50,901 nucleotides of DNA from Desulfotomaculum copahuensis (lineage in GTDB: Bacteria > Bacillota > Desulfotomaculia > Desulfotomaculales > Desulfovirgulaceae). The notes under the pieces are model-generated. The model did not search any database. It was not told where the DNA came from and saw nothing but the letters and a program-made list of their open reading frames with translations. The stretch spans positions 1 to 50,901 of the forward strand of contig NZ_LYVF01000178.1 in the NCBI RefSeq assembly GCF_001655685.1, written 5' to 3'. Of the stretch, positions 15,258 to 24,065 are shown one piece after another; position 1 is the first letter of the stretch, and every line of letters begins with the position of its first letter. Made by a program: the position numbers and the translations under genes.

Positions 15258-17726
15258 TTGTTTACGGACGAAGAAGTGGCCGTGTTCATGGAAGAACTGG
15301 AAGAAAAACTGCAGGTTATCAATGACAATGTGCTTGTCCTGGAACGGGAGGGCGAAAGCCCGGCCGTGATCCAGGAAATTTTCCGCGCCGCGCATACCAT
15401 CAAGGGTTCTTCGGCGGTGATGGGCTACGAGAAGATGTCCGCCCTGACCCACGAAATTGAAAACCTGTTCGACCGCCTGCGTCAGGGCACCATGCAGGTG
15501 TCCGGACAGCTGGTGGACACTCTTTTTGATGCGCTGGACACTTTAAAGCTGCTCAAAGACGAAATTACCGGCCAGGCCGCGGATGTGGACGTTGCCGGCG
15601 TGGTGGCCAGAATCAGGGCCTGCCAGTTGTCCTGCGATGCTCCCCCGGCCGGGGCGGCGGGCGCTGCCGGAGGCGGCGCTTCACCGGCGCAAGCGGATGC
15701 CGGTGGTGCCGCGCGGGTGCCGGGCGGCGACGAACTGCAGCGCCTGCTGGCCGCCGGCCTGGAGGCGGCCGGGCATGCCGGAGGCGGCGGGGAGGGAGCA
15801 AGTGCGGATGGCGCCGGTGTCCGGGAGCGGGGCGGGATGCCCGCAACGGCCGGTGACGGTGGTATTTTCACCGGTACCGGCGCGGCCGGCATGGCCGCGG
15901 ACGGCCGGGCGGGTTTGTCCGGTTCCGTTGACCCGGTACGGACTCCCGGAACCGGTCCGGACGCCGGTACGACGGGCGCATCCGCCGGAACCCGGCCTGC
16001 TGGAGAAGCCGGGGACAATCGCGTTACCGGAACCCCGCCTGCGGCGGAAGCCGGCCGGAACGCCTCTGCTCCCGGAGCGGCGCCTCCCTATCGCACCAGC
16101 CTGCCGCTGGAGGAAGCGGCGGAGGCGGTGGTGCGGGAAGCGGAGGTGCGCGGCTACCAGGCCTACTGGCTGGACATCGGCATCGACCGGGGCTGCCAGA
16201 TGAAATCGGTGCGCGCCTTTTTGATCTTCGAGACACTGCAGCAGATCGGCGAGATCATCAAGAGCGCGCCGCCGGCCGAGGAGCTGCAGGAAGGACGTTA
16301 CGGCCCCGGTTTTACGGTGCTCCTGATCACCAAGGAGGACCCCGGCCAGGTGCATGATCTGGTCTACTCGATTGCCGAAGTGAGCAGCGTGGAAGTGCGC
16401 CCGGTGCAGCCCGGCGCCGCCCCGGCCAACGGCCGGCCGGCCGCGGCCGCCGCGGCAGTGGGGGGCCGGGCGGCGGCCAAGACGGCGCCGGCCGCCGCCC
16501 CGGCGGCCAACGGCGGCGTCAAGACGGTGCGGGTGGATGTGCAGAAACTGGACACGTTGATGAACCTGGTTGGTGAGCTGGTCATCGACCGCACCCGCCT
16601 GGACCGTTTTGTAGACATTTTCGAGGGCAAATACGGCTCGGACGACCTGGCGGACAATATCGTGGAGATTTCCAACCACCTGGGCCAGGTGACCAACGAT
16701 TTGCAGGAAGAAATCATGAAGGCGCGCATGCTGCCCGTGGCCACCGTTTTCAACCGGCTGCCGCGCATGGTGCGCGACCTGGCGCATAAAATGGGCAAGG
16801 AAATCGATTTCGTGATTGAAGGCCGGGAGACCGAACTGGACCGCAATGTGATCGAGGTGATTGGCGACCCCCTGATCCACCTGCTGCGCAACGCGGTGGA
16901 CCACGGCATCGAACCGCCGGAAGAACGCCTGCGCCTGGGCAAACCCCGGGCCGGCCGGGTGCTTTTGAAGGCCGCCTACGTGGAAAGCCATATCGTGATC
17001 ACCTTGAGCGACGACGGAAAAGGGATGGAACCGGCGCGCATCCGGCAAAAAGCGGTGGAAAAAGGCCTGCTCACGCCGGAGCAGGCGGCGCGGGCCGGCG
17101 ACCGGGAGATTCTGGACCTGATCTTCACCCCCGGTTTCTCCACCGCCCGCCAGGTGAGCGACATTTCCGGTCGGGGAGTGGGTATGGACATCGTGCGCAG
17201 CCAGATCGAGCAGATCAACGGTTCGGTGGAATTCACCACCGCCCCCGGCAAAGGCGCCACTTTCACGATCAAGCTGCCCCTCACCCTGGCCATCATCCGG
17301 GCGCTGATGGTGGCCCTGGGCGAGCAGGTCTACGCCTTCCCGCTGGCCAACGTGGTGGAGACGCTGGCCCTGAAAACGGAAGAAATCCGGCGCGTCCGCC
17401 GCGCCGAGGCGATTGTGGTGCGCGGCCGGGTGCTGCCGCTGGTGCGCCTGACCCGCCTGTTCCGGGAAAAGGGCCGCGAGGAAGGCCGCCTGTCGGTGGT
17501 CATCCTCGGTTCGGCGGAGAAAAAGGTGGGCGTGGTGGTGGACCGGCTGATCGGCGAGCAGGAGATAGTGATCAAATCTCTGGGCGGCTACCTGGGCCAG
17601 GTGCCCGGCCTGTCCGGCGCCACCATCCTGGGCGACGGCCGGGTGGCGCTGATTGTGGACGCGCGGGGGATTGTCAAGGAAACGGGCGTGGAGGAAACGG
17701 TTTACGAGGTGAACCGGGCGATGTAG
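15258..17726 (+). CDS. cheA: Chemotaxis histidine kinase CheA
   Basis: About 822 residues. P1 Hpt domain: H46 in RAAHTIKGSSAVMGY. There is a long Gly/Ala/Pro linker (about 125-280), then a P2 CheY-binding domain (about 280-385). P3 dimerisation begins near 420 (VDVQKLDTLMNLVGELVI). The P4 ATPase has LLRNAVDHGIE, SDDGKGM and SGRGVGMDIV. A P5 CheW-like domain spans about 670-815. All catalytic motifs are intact. GAGGTGA (15246-15252) is a perfect ribosome site for TTG 15258; GTG 15249 overlaps that site and is less likely. The linker is longer and more repetitive than in Bacillus CheA. Confidence 0.95.
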   Translation: MFTDEEVAVFMEELEEKLQVINDNVLVLEREGESPAVIQEIFRAAHTIKGSSAVMGYEKMSALTHEIENLFDRLRQGTMQVSGQLVDTLFDALDTLKLLKDEITGQAADVDVAGVVARIRACQLSCDAPPAGAAGAAGGGASPAQADAGGAARVPGGDELQRLLAAGLEAAGHAGGGGEGASADGAGVRERGGMPATAGDGGIFTGTGAAGMAADGRAGLSGSVDPVRTPGTGPDAGTTGASAGTRPAGEAGDNRVTGTPPAAEAGRNASAPGAAPPYRTSLPLEEAAEAVVREAEVRGYQAYWLDIGIDRGCQMKSVRAFLIFETLQQIGEIIKSAPPAEELQEGRYGPGFTVLLITKEDPGQVHDLVYSIAEVSSVEVRPVQPGAAPANGRPAAAAAAVGGRAAAKTAPAAAPAANGGVKTVRVDVQKLDTLMNLVGELVIDRTRLDRFVDIFEGKYGSDDLADNIVEISNHLGQVTNDLQEEIMKARMLPVATVFNRLPRMVRDLAHKMGKEIDFVIEGRETELDRNVIEVIGDPLIHLLRNAVDHGIEPPEERLRLGKPRAGRVLLKAAYVESHIVITLSDDGKGMEPARIRQKAVEKGLLTPEQAARAGDREILDLIFTPGFSTARQVSDISGRGVGMDIVRSQIEQINGSVEFTTAPGKGATFTIKLPLTLAIIRALMVALGEQVYAFPLANVVETLALKTEEIRRVRRAEAIVVRGRVLPLVRLTRLFREKGREEGRLSVVILGSAEKKVGVVVDRLIGEQEIVIKSLGGYLGQVPGLSGATILGDGRVALIVDARGIVKETGVEETVYEVNRAM

Positions 17727-18003
17727 AAGTGGGAAGTGAAAAGTTGGAAGTGGGATGGCCGAAGGGAATAACGGGAATTTTACGGGCTCTAAATCCTTTA
17801 ATACCGTAAACGCGGGTATGTCCATAATGCTGGAAAGAATAATGGGATTTTCACAGGGACATCCGGGCCTGCCGGGGCTAAAATCGGGGTGCGACGGGAT
17901 TTGGTTGCGGCAGGTGGTTTTACCCGGATAGATGCCAGGTGTATACAGTACGCAGCGTTTATTGATTGGATACCGTAGATATAACGCGGACTGGGGGTAG
18001 CCG

Positions 18004-19356
18004 ATGGGGCGGATACGTGTGCTGGTAGTGGACGACTCGGCGCTGATGCGCCGTTTAATCAGCCGCCTGTTGGAAGAGGGCGGCTTGTTTAAAGTTATCG
18101 GCACGGCGGTGGACGGGGAAGAGGCGGTGCGCAAAATTTGCGAATTAAAGCCGGATGTGGTCTCCCTGGACCTGGAAATGCCGGCGCTGGACGGCCTGGG
18201 CGTGCTGCGCCGGGTGATGAGGGAATGCCCGGTGCCAGTGGTCATGCTCAGCTCCCTGACCACTGAAGGCGCCAGGGCGACCATGCAGGCGCTGGCCCTG
18301 GGCGCGGTCGATTTCGTGCCCAAACCGTCCGCCGCCGGCCACCTGGATGAGATGACGGCCGAACTGCGGGTGAAACTGCGCACGGCGGCCGGCGTCAATG
18401 TGCACCGGGTGCTGCGCGGACGCTGGCCAAAGCCTGCCGGAAGCGGCATGAAAGGCGGCCGGCCGGGCGGTGTTTCCAACCCCCGCCGGTCAACGGCGGC
18501 AGACGCGGAAACGGACGGCGGCCGCCCGGGCGGCGCTTTTGCCCCCCGCCGGCCGGCCGGGCCGCCTGCGGAAACGGACGTCGGCACGCCGGGCGGTGTG
18601 TCGGGCCCCCGCCGGTCAGCCGGCGCGCCTGTGCAAACGGACGGCGGCCGCCCGGCAGCTGCTTCCGCCCCTCACCGGCCGGGTGGTGCGTCTATTGAAG
18701 CGGACGGCGAATGGCCGGCCGCCGAAGAGGCGAAGCGTGACACCCGGCCGCCGCTGCATGTTGTATCCAGCCGCCGGGCGCGCGTCGATCTGGTGGTAAT
18801 CGGCTGTTCCACCGGCGGGCCGGCCGCCCTGCAGGCGCTCATCCCCGCCCTGCCGGCCGGTTTTCCCGCGCCCGTGGTGGTGGTGCAGCACATCCCGGCC
18901 GGCTTTTCCGGCCCGCTGGCCGAACACCTGGACCGGCGCAGCGGGCTTGCCGTCCGGCACGCCGCCCACGGCGACCTGCTGGTTCCCGGCCTGGTGCTGG
19001 TGGCCCCGGCCGGCTTTGAGCTCACCTTCACCGGCCGCCCCGGCGCCGCCACCGTGCACCTCAGCCCCGGCGACGGACCGGTACCCAAAGGCGGCTTCCG
19101 CCCCGCGGTGGACGCCGTCATGCTGGCCGCGGTGGAAACCTTCGGCGCGCGGGTGATGGGTGTACTGCTTACCGGTATGGGCAAAGACGGCGCCAAAGGC
19201 ATGGCCGCCATTCACGCCCAGGGCGGCCCGACCATTGCCGAGGACGAGAGCACCTGCGTGGTCTTCGGCATGCCCCGGGCAGCCATGGAGTTGGGCGCGG
19301 TCCGGGTGGTTGTGCCCCTGGACCGGGTGGCGGAGGAAATGGTGCGGCTGGTGTGA
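18004..19356 (+). CDS. cheB: Chemotaxis response regulator / protein-glutamate methylesterase CheB
   Basis: A 450-residue CheB that demethylates and deamidates chemoreceptors. The receiver domain (1-120) has the acidic pocket VVDDS and phospho-acceptor D56 in DLEMP. The methylesterase domain (about 258-450) has GCSTGG (Ser 269), QHIP and TGMGKDGA, the catalytic Ser-His-Asp set. Between them lie four 21-residue repeats (151-234), making the linker far longer than usual. It starts at ATG 18004 after GGGGGTAG. The 277-base gap after cheA has purine-rich near-repeats (GAAGTGGGAAGTG) but no clear promoter. No cheR or cheY is seen nearby. Confidence 0.95.
   Translation: MGRIRVLVVDDSALMRRLISRLLEEGGLFKVIGTAVDGEEAVRKICELKPDVVSLDLEMPALDGLGVLRRVMRECPVPVVMLSSLTTEGARATMQALALGAVDFVPKPSAAGHLDEMTAELRVKLRTAAGVNVHRVLRGRWPKPAGSGMKGGRPGGVSNPRRSTAADAETDGGRPGGAFAPRRPAGPPAETDVGTPGGVSGPRRSAGAPVQTDGGRPAAASAPHRPGGASIEADGEWPAAEEAKRDTRPPLHVVSSRRARVDLVVIGCSTGGPAALQALIPALPAGFPAPVVVVQHIPAGFSGPLAEHLDRRSGLAVRHAAHGDLLVPGLVLVAPAGFELTFTGRPGAATVHLSPGDGPVPKGGFRPAVDAVMLAAVETFGARVMGVLLTGMGKDGAKGMAAIHAQGGPTIAEDESTCVVFGMPRAAMELGAVRVVVPLDRVAEEMVRLV
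18454..18705 (+). repeat. Four 63-base tandem repeats inside cheB
   Basis: Four consecutive 21-residue units in the CheB linker, each of the form GGRPGGxxxPRRxxxxxxETD, are encoded by four 63-base units. The DNA copies are similar but diverged (the fourth is most diverged), so this is an expanded linker and not sequencing noise. Confidence 0.9.
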
Positions 19357-19582
19357 ATGCTCGCAAATGAGTTGACGGTACGCCGCCGCCCGCACCCGGA
19401 TATTGCGGTGCGTGCGGCCGGTCTGAACGCACACAAATGAGCGGCTTTGCCTGCAGGCGCCGGGCGCATCAAGTGACATTAAAACTGCAGCAAAAGGGCA
19501 AGACCGCTCGGCATTGCCGGCGCACGACCCGTATATAAAAACCCCGCGGTGCGCTCCTTATTTCGCCGGACGATCAAACGGC

Positions 19583-19663
19583 CCGGCATGTCTCATGAAA
19601 TGCCAGGCTATATGCCGGGTTTGTCGCCCGCCTGCCGGCATTCTTTCGCCGGCATGTCTCATG
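19583..19663. repeat. 15-base direct repeat with 66-base period
   Basis: CCGGCATGTCTCATG occurs at 19583-19597 and 19649-19663 and is followed in both by a looser match (TGCCAGGCT versus GGCCTGGCT). The period equals that of the pair at 12029-12124, but the repeat sequences differ. Confidence 0.8.
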
Positions 19664-19733
19664 CGTGGCCTGGCTTTTATCCCGTGAGACGCCACTGGCT
19701 TTCCACCCGTCCCTGGTAAATTTTTTCGGACCG

Positions 19734-19760
19734 TCAAGGTCCGCTTGCATATGCCGAAGT
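19734..19760 (+). promoter_or_regulatory. Candidate sigma-D promoter for the flgM operon
   Basis: TCAA (19734-19737), exactly 15 bases, then GCCGAAGT (19753-19760), against the flagellar consensus TAAA-N15-GCCGATAT. It lies 83 bases before flgM, the usual place for sigma-D control of this operon. Confidence 0.5.
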
Positions 19761-19842
19761 AAGTGGTAAGAGCAGCATTGCATAACCCAGGACGGCCGGT
19801 GGTGCCTGATTGCCCGCGGCGTTCCGGAAGAGGTGAGGACCC

Positions 19843-20139
19843 ATGAAAATAAACGGACTGGATCCCCGGCAGGTGGCCGGGTTATACGACCGGCTGAAAG
19901 CACAGCAGAAGCCCGCTGCTGGTAAAACCGCCGACGTACCGTCGGGCGACCGGGCGGAAATCTCCGCCGCGGGCCGGGAGTTGCAGATTTACCGCGCCCG
20001 ACTGCGGGAAATGTCCGGTGTGCGCACGGAACTGGTGGCGCGGCTGCAAAAACAGGTTGCGGACGGCACCTACCGCCCCGACGCGTACCAAACAGCCGCC
20101 GGCATCATCGCAGAACGGCGCCTGGACGGGCGGGTGTAG
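19843..20139 (+). CDS. flgM: Anti-sigma-28 factor FlgM
   Basis: A 98-residue FlgM, which holds sigma-D inactive until the hook is complete and FlgM is exported. The N-terminus MKINGLD and the C-terminal part RAEISAAGRELQIYRARL...VADGTYRPDAYQTAAGIIAER match the family, including the conserved IA(E/K)R-type helix. GAGGTGAGG precedes ATG 19843. It is the first gene of a five-gene run to flgL with short gaps. Confidence 0.92.
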   Translation: MKINGLDPRQVAGLYDRLKAQQKPAAGKTADVPSGDRAEISAAGRELQIYRARLREMSGVRTELVARLQKQVADGTYRPDAYQTAAGIIAERRLDGRV

Positions 20140-20140
20140 C

Positions 20141-20884
20141 ATGACCGGCGAACGCAACGATGCTAGCGGCGGGCCGGACAAGAAGAGTGAACTGCGCGGC
20201 ATGACCGGCGAACACAGCGTGAGTGCCCGCCCTGATCAAGGAAGTTTGACAGGCGGCAAAACCGCCGGACGCAAATGCTCCGGTGGCGGCAATGCCGGAA
20301 CAGGTGCCACCGGTTGGGCTGAGAGGGGCAATAAGGCCGCTAAAGACAACACCGCCGCGGATGCCGCCGGCGATGCCGTTATCGCCAGTAGCGGGACGGA
20401 CGAACTTTTCCACCGCCTTGCCGCCGTTCTGGAAAAGCAGAGCAGTCTGATCAGCGCCCTGAGCGAAGCTGGCCGCCGGCAGACGGAAGCCCTGCGCGTT
20501 AACGACCTGACGGCCTTCAACGAAACCGTGCGCCTTCAGGAGTCACTGGCCGGCGAACTGGCCGCCCGGGAGAAAGAGCGGCTCAAACTGCTGGCGGGGC
20601 TGCCAAAACCCCCCGGCGGGGAGGAAGAGAACCGGTTGGCCGTTCTGGCCGCCGGGGCGCCCAAACCGCTGCATGATAAGCTGCTCGCCCTGCGGGCGCA
20701 GCTGCGCGCAGGCGTGCGGGAACTGCGGCAGGTGACGGACGCCAACCGCTACATCATCCACTGGTGCCGCGATTTCAACGCCCGGCTGCTCAAAATCACC
20801 GCTGCGGCCCGGGGCGGCACCTACGGCGCGGACGGCGGCGTGAGCAGCGGACAGGCGGTAACGGGACTTGACCGCTCGGTTTAA
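20141..20884 (+). CDS. flgN: FlgN-family export chaperone for hook-filament junction proteins, N-terminally extended
   Basis: A 247-residue protein whose residues from about 86 on (DELFHRLAAVLEKQSSLI...RQTEALRVNDL...LQESLAGELAAREKERL) match FlgN, the chaperone of FlgK and FlgL encoded just downstream. The first 85 residues are Gly/Ala/Lys-rich and disordered, and begin with a duplicated MTGE segment (MTGERN at 1, MTGEHS at about 21). The start at ATG 20141 is one base after the flgM stop, with only a weak ribosome site, so ATG 20201 or a later start is possible. Position flgM-flgN-flgK-flgL supports the call. Confidence 0.82.
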   Translation: MTGERNDASGGPDKKSELRGMTGEHSVSARPDQGSLTGGKTAGRKCSGGGNAGTGATGWAERGNKAAKDNTAADAAGDAVIASSGTDELFHRLAAVLEKQSSLISALSEAGRRQTEALRVNDLTAFNETVRLQESLAGELAAREKERLKLLAGLPKPPGGEEENRLAVLAAGAPKPLHDKLLALRAQLRAGVRELRQVTDANRYIIHWCRDFNARLLKITAAARGGTYGADGGVSSGQAVTGLDRSV

Positions 20885-20908
20885 GAGTGCAGAATGGAGG
20901 GAGCGCAA

Positions 20909-21274
20909 ATGAAAATCGGCGCAGGCGGCCTGCAGGCCCTGATCACATCCGATTCGTCAATCACCCGCAAGGTGGAGCCGGTACAGCCGGTCCGTTCCGT
21001 CACGGACACAAAGGAACAGGAGCAGAGCGCCATCTCCGCCCACCAGCCGGCCTACCAGGCCACCGACCTGAACAAAGCGGTGGCCATGCTGAACAAGGCG
21101 GCGGAGATGTTCAATCAGCCCTTCGCCTTCCAGCTGGACGAAAAGACGCAGTCGGTCGGCGTATCCGAAAGAGAAAGCGGCCGGCCGCTGACCACGCTGA
21201 GCGCGGACCGGACCCTGGCCATGATGGACCACATGCAGCGCGCCGTGGGCGTGGTCATCGACCAGTACATTTAG
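20909..21274 (+). CDS. Divergent FlaG-like flagellar protein
   Basis: 121 residues. The C-terminal half (FNQPFAFQLDEKTQSVGVSE, then SGRPLTTLSADRTLAMMDHM, ending GVVIDQYI) has the layout of FlaG: a beta pair with (D/E)(K/E)T, a turn, and a final helix ending in D-x-x-(V/I). The canonical IPPE motif is replaced by LSAD. A second, more typical FlaG is encoded at 29287, so this is a paralogue. ATG 20909 has GGAGGGAG 5 bases upstream. The last codons and stop are duplicated 68 bases further on. Confidence 0.65.
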   Translation: MKIGAGGLQALITSDSSITRKVEPVQPVRSVTDTKEQEQSAISAHQPAYQATDLNKAVAMLNKAAEMFNQPFAFQLDEKTQSVGVSERESGRPLTTLSADRTLAMMDHMQRAVGVVIDQYI

Positions 21275-21350
21275 CCCGCGCATCCCGGGCGGCAGCCGCG
21301 GCTGCCGCCCGGGATGAACGGATCGTCGACCGGCATATTTAGCCCGCGCG
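21258..21350 (+). repeat. Duplicated 3' end of the FlaG-like gene
   Basis: TCGACCAGTACATTTAGCCC (21258 on) recurs as TCGACCGGCATATTTAGCCC (21326 on), followed in both copies by GCGC. The duplication therefore includes the last codons and stop of the gene. The palindrome at 21281-21316 lies between the copies. Confidence 0.75.
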
Positions 21351-21604
21351 GTTCCGGGGCGGTGAATGTTCAGCCGCCGGAAACGGCCGGCTCTGCAGCG
21401 GCGCCGGCAGGAATGAAGCCCCGCTCTTCGCCTCCGGCCGCGAAATATGTTGGAAACCAGTAGATAACGATACCGGTATTTTTCATCGGCGCTTGCGCCC
21501 GATCGTCCGGGACTTTATACCGATGAATAACGGATACCGGCTCGCGGCAAACGGACGACGCGTACAATGTTCGCCGGCCAATACATAGATCGGAGTGAAG
21601 AAAC
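21275..21604. other. Intergenic region between the FlaG-like gene and flgK
   Basis: 330 bases. It contains a 36-base perfect palindrome, the duplicated gene end, and a lower-GC part with no clear promoter. The last 40 bases (AATACATAGATCGG) resemble a stretch before cheW (CATACATATATCGG), which could be a shared site of unknown meaning. Confidence 0.5.
21281..21316. terminator. Perfect 36-base palindrome, likely terminator without a T run
   Basis: CATCCCGGGCGGCAGCCG is followed directly by its exact reverse complement, so an 18-bp arm can fold with a minimal loop. It begins 6 bases after the FlaG-like stop codon. No T tract follows, so it may be a transcript-stabilising or pausing structure instead of an intrinsic terminator. 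Confidence 0.6.
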
Positions 21605-23101
21605 TTGCTTTCCACCTTTTTCGGCCTGGAAATCGCCCGCCGGGCGCTTAATGCCGAGCAGGCCGCCACGGATGTCACCGGCCACAATATCGCCAACGCC
21701 AGCGCGCCTGGTTACTCCCGGCAGAGAGCCGACCAGGTGGCCAGCGATCCCTACACCATACCTTCCCTGGGCAGTCCGGTAATGGCCCAGCAGGTCGGCA
21801 CCGGGGTGATGGTAAGTCAGATCGAGCGCATTCGCGACAGCTTTCTGGACGGCCAGTACCGGGAACAGAACTCCCTGCAGGGGCAGTACCAGATCATCAG
21901 TCAGACCTTGAACGAAGTGCAGACTATTTTCCTGGACCCGTCTGCCAATGGGCTCAATCCGGTACTGGACAACTTTTTCAATTCCTGGCAGGAACTGAGC
22001 AAGAACGCGGAAAGCATGCCTATTCGCACTTCACTGCTTGGCAGCGCCGAGACCCTATGCGCCACTTTCAACAACATCAGCAGCCAGTTGAAAACGGCGG
22101 AAGACAACCTGGCCGCGACATCGCCCGGGCCGTCGCCGGGTACGGATCTGCTGGTGGCCGATGTGAACAAAGTCAATAAAATTGCCTCTCAGATCAACGA
22201 CTTGAACACTCAAATTATAAAGATCAAAGGCATGGGTGAGCAGCCGAACGACCTGCTCGACCAAAGGGACAATCTGCTGGATCAGCTTTCGCAATTAATG
22301 AATATCACCGTCACCCAGGAAAGTAACGACGGGATAAAAGTAACATTCGGCAGTGCCAATGCCACCTTGATTACCACAACCGCTTCCGCCACGGTGAATA
22401 CCTTGTCGGCTACAGCCACTTTATCCGCCGGGGGTGCATTGACCATTTCTTATCACCTTTACAACCCCTCGAATAACATTACCGCTTCCGGCAGTATTTC
22501 CAACACGGGCGGGGAACTGACAGGAATAGAAAACGCTTACGAAAATATCATCTCATACCAGCAAAACATGGATAAGCTGGCGAAAACATTGATCTCGGCT
22601 GTCAACTACCTGCATGCCAAGAATGGGCTGACTTTAAAGGTATCGGCCGGCGGGACCATCACAGTCGGTTCGGCGGGCGGGACCTTTTTCACCGGCAGTG
22701 CGGCCGGGAACATTCAAGTGAATGCCCAACTGCTCACATATCCGAACCTGGTGGCCGCCGCCTCCGCCGGAGCGACCACTTCCGCAATCGGCTCGGCGGG
22801 CAATGCTTTGGCCATGGCGAATTTGCAGAACAGCGCCATCCTGAACGGCGCCACATTTGACGGCTATTACCAGTCGATTGTTACCGGTATCGGCTCCGAC
22901 ACGCAGCGCAACAGTCAGTTGGCCGCCAACCAGCAGACACTGGTGGATCAGGTGAATAACCTGCGCCAGTCGGTGTCCGGCGTGAATATGGACGAGGAAA
23001 TGACCAACCTGATGCAATATCAGCACGGCTACCAGGCCGCTGCGCGTCTGGTCACGGTGCTGGACGACATGCTGGACACCTTGATTAACAAGATGGGCTA
23101 A
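21605..23101 (+). CDS. flgK: Flagellar hook-filament junction protein FlgK (HAP1)
   Basis: A 498-residue FlgK. The conserved N-terminus STFFGLEIARRALNAEQ and DVTGHNIANASAPGYSRQRA and the C-terminus GVNMDEEMTNLMQYQHGYQAAARL with MLDTLINKM are diagnostic. The middle (about 260-400) is Thr/Ala/Ser-rich and probably surface exposed. TTG 21605 has GGAGTGA at 21592-21598. It is exported with help of the FlgN protein. Confidence 0.95.
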   Translation: MLSTFFGLEIARRALNAEQAATDVTGHNIANASAPGYSRQRADQVASDPYTIPSLGSPVMAQQVGTGVMVSQIERIRDSFLDGQYREQNSLQGQYQIISQTLNEVQTIFLDPSANGLNPVLDNFFNSWQELSKNAESMPIRTSLLGSAETLCATFNNISSQLKTAEDNLAATSPGPSPGTDLLVADVNKVNKIASQINDLNTQIIKIKGMGEQPNDLLDQRDNLLDQLSQLMNITVTQESNDGIKVTFGSANATLITTTASATVNTLSATATLSAGGALTISYHLYNPSNNITASGSISNTGGELTGIENAYENIISYQQNMDKLAKTLISAVNYLHAKNGLTLKVSAGGTITVGSAGGTFFTGSAAGNIQVNAQLLTYPNLVAAASAGATTSAIGSAGNALAMANLQNSAILNGATFDGYYQSIVTGIGSDTQRNSQLAANQQTLVDQVNNLRQSVSGVNMDEEMTNLMQYQHGYQAAARLVTVLDDMLDTLINKMG

Positions 23102-23115
23102 AGGGGGCGGCTATT

Positions 23116-24030
23116 TTGCGGATAACCAACCAGATGACGGCGACCCTGGTACTGAATGATCTCAACAACTGCATGGAGCAACTGCAAAATACACAGTTAA
23201 AACTGTCGTCCGGGCACAACATCAACCAACCCTCCGATGATCCGGCGGGAACAGCCAGGGTGATGGCATATAACACCGCTCTTTCCGCCAACGGACAGTA
23301 CCAGCGGAACATCAACGACGCCAGCGGGTGGCTGAAAACCACGGACCAGGCGCTGGCCAATATCGGCAGCGCCCTGCAGCGAGTGCGGACGCTGACCGTG
23401 GAAGGGGCCAACGCCACTCTGACCGGCAACGACCGGCAGGCGCTGGCACAGGAAGTGGACCAGTTGATCAATAATGTGGCTGACAACGCTAACGCCAGTT
23501 ATGGTAGTCGCTACATATTTGGAGGCAACCACACCGGCGGCAGGCCCTTCACGGTAAACAACGACGCCAACGGCGAGCCGCAAAGCGTGACCTATACTGG
23601 CGACCAGGGCCAGTTGAACTATGAGATCAGTCAGAATGTAACAATGCAGATCAACGTGAACGCCGACTCAAGCACATCCGGTAACATTAAGATGAGCGAT
23701 ATATTCAGCGATCTAATCAATATCCGTGACCACCTGAAAAACAGTGACACCAACAGCTTATCCGGCTCCGACCTGTCAAACCTGGATCGGGACATGAACA
23801 ACCTTCTCTCCGCCCGGGCCAGCGTCGGCGCCAGGCTGAACCGGCTGTCCCTGTCCCTGGGGCAGGCGCAGACGGCCAATCTCAACCTGACCGGTTCGAA
23901 GGCCGACATTTATGATGTGGACATTGCCCGGGCCATTACCGATTTCAATATGCAGCAGAACGCCTACCAGGGTGCCTTGAACGTGGCCGCCCGGATCATC
24001 CAGCCCACTCTGGTGGATTTTTTGAAATAG
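23116..24030 (+). CDS. flgL: Flagellar hook-filament junction protein FlgL (HAP3)
   Basis: A 304-residue flagellin-like junction protein. N-terminal MRITNQMTATLVLNDLN and LSSGHNINQPSDDPAGTARVM, and C-terminal DVDIARAITDFNMQQNAYQGAL with IIQPTLVDFLK, match FlgL. It follows flgK by 14 bases with AGGGGG before TTG 23116. Unlike in Bacillus, the next gene is flagellin, with no fliW or csrA between. Confidence 0.95.
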   Translation: MRITNQMTATLVLNDLNNCMEQLQNTQLKLSSGHNINQPSDDPAGTARVMAYNTALSANGQYQRNINDASGWLKTTDQALANIGSALQRVRTLTVEGANATLTGNDRQALAQEVDQLINNVADNANASYGSRYIFGGNHTGGRPFTVNNDANGEPQSVTYTGDQGQLNYEISQNVTMQINVNADSSTSGNIKMSDIFSDLINIRDHLKNSDTNSLSGSDLSNLDRDMNNLLSARASVGARLNRLSLSLGQAQTANLNLTGSKADIYDVDIARAITDFNMQQNAYQGALNVAARIIQPTLVDFLK

Positions 24031-24065
24031 GCGGGAAAATAGGACTTCATCCTGGTTAGTGCCAC

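Larger units (their letters stand above)
19357..19842. other. Intergenic region between cheB and flgM
   Basis: About 490 bases with no supported gene. It contains an inverted repeat (CCCGGCAT at 19582-19589 with ATGCCGGG at 19612-19619), a 66-base-spaced direct repeat (separate entry), a smaller hairpin near 19388-19410 (CGCACC/GGTGCG) that may end the cheB transcript, and a candidate sigma-D promoter at 19734-19760. Confidence 0.5.

Noticed and set aside
15681-18587. A 968-codon open frame on the minus strand, and other long antisense frames (for example 7801-9231 and 3416-4720)
   Set aside because: These are shadows of GC-rich genes on the plus strand (cheA, cheB, the regulator, the MORN protein) with low-complexity His/Gln/Arg-rich translations and no ribosome sites.
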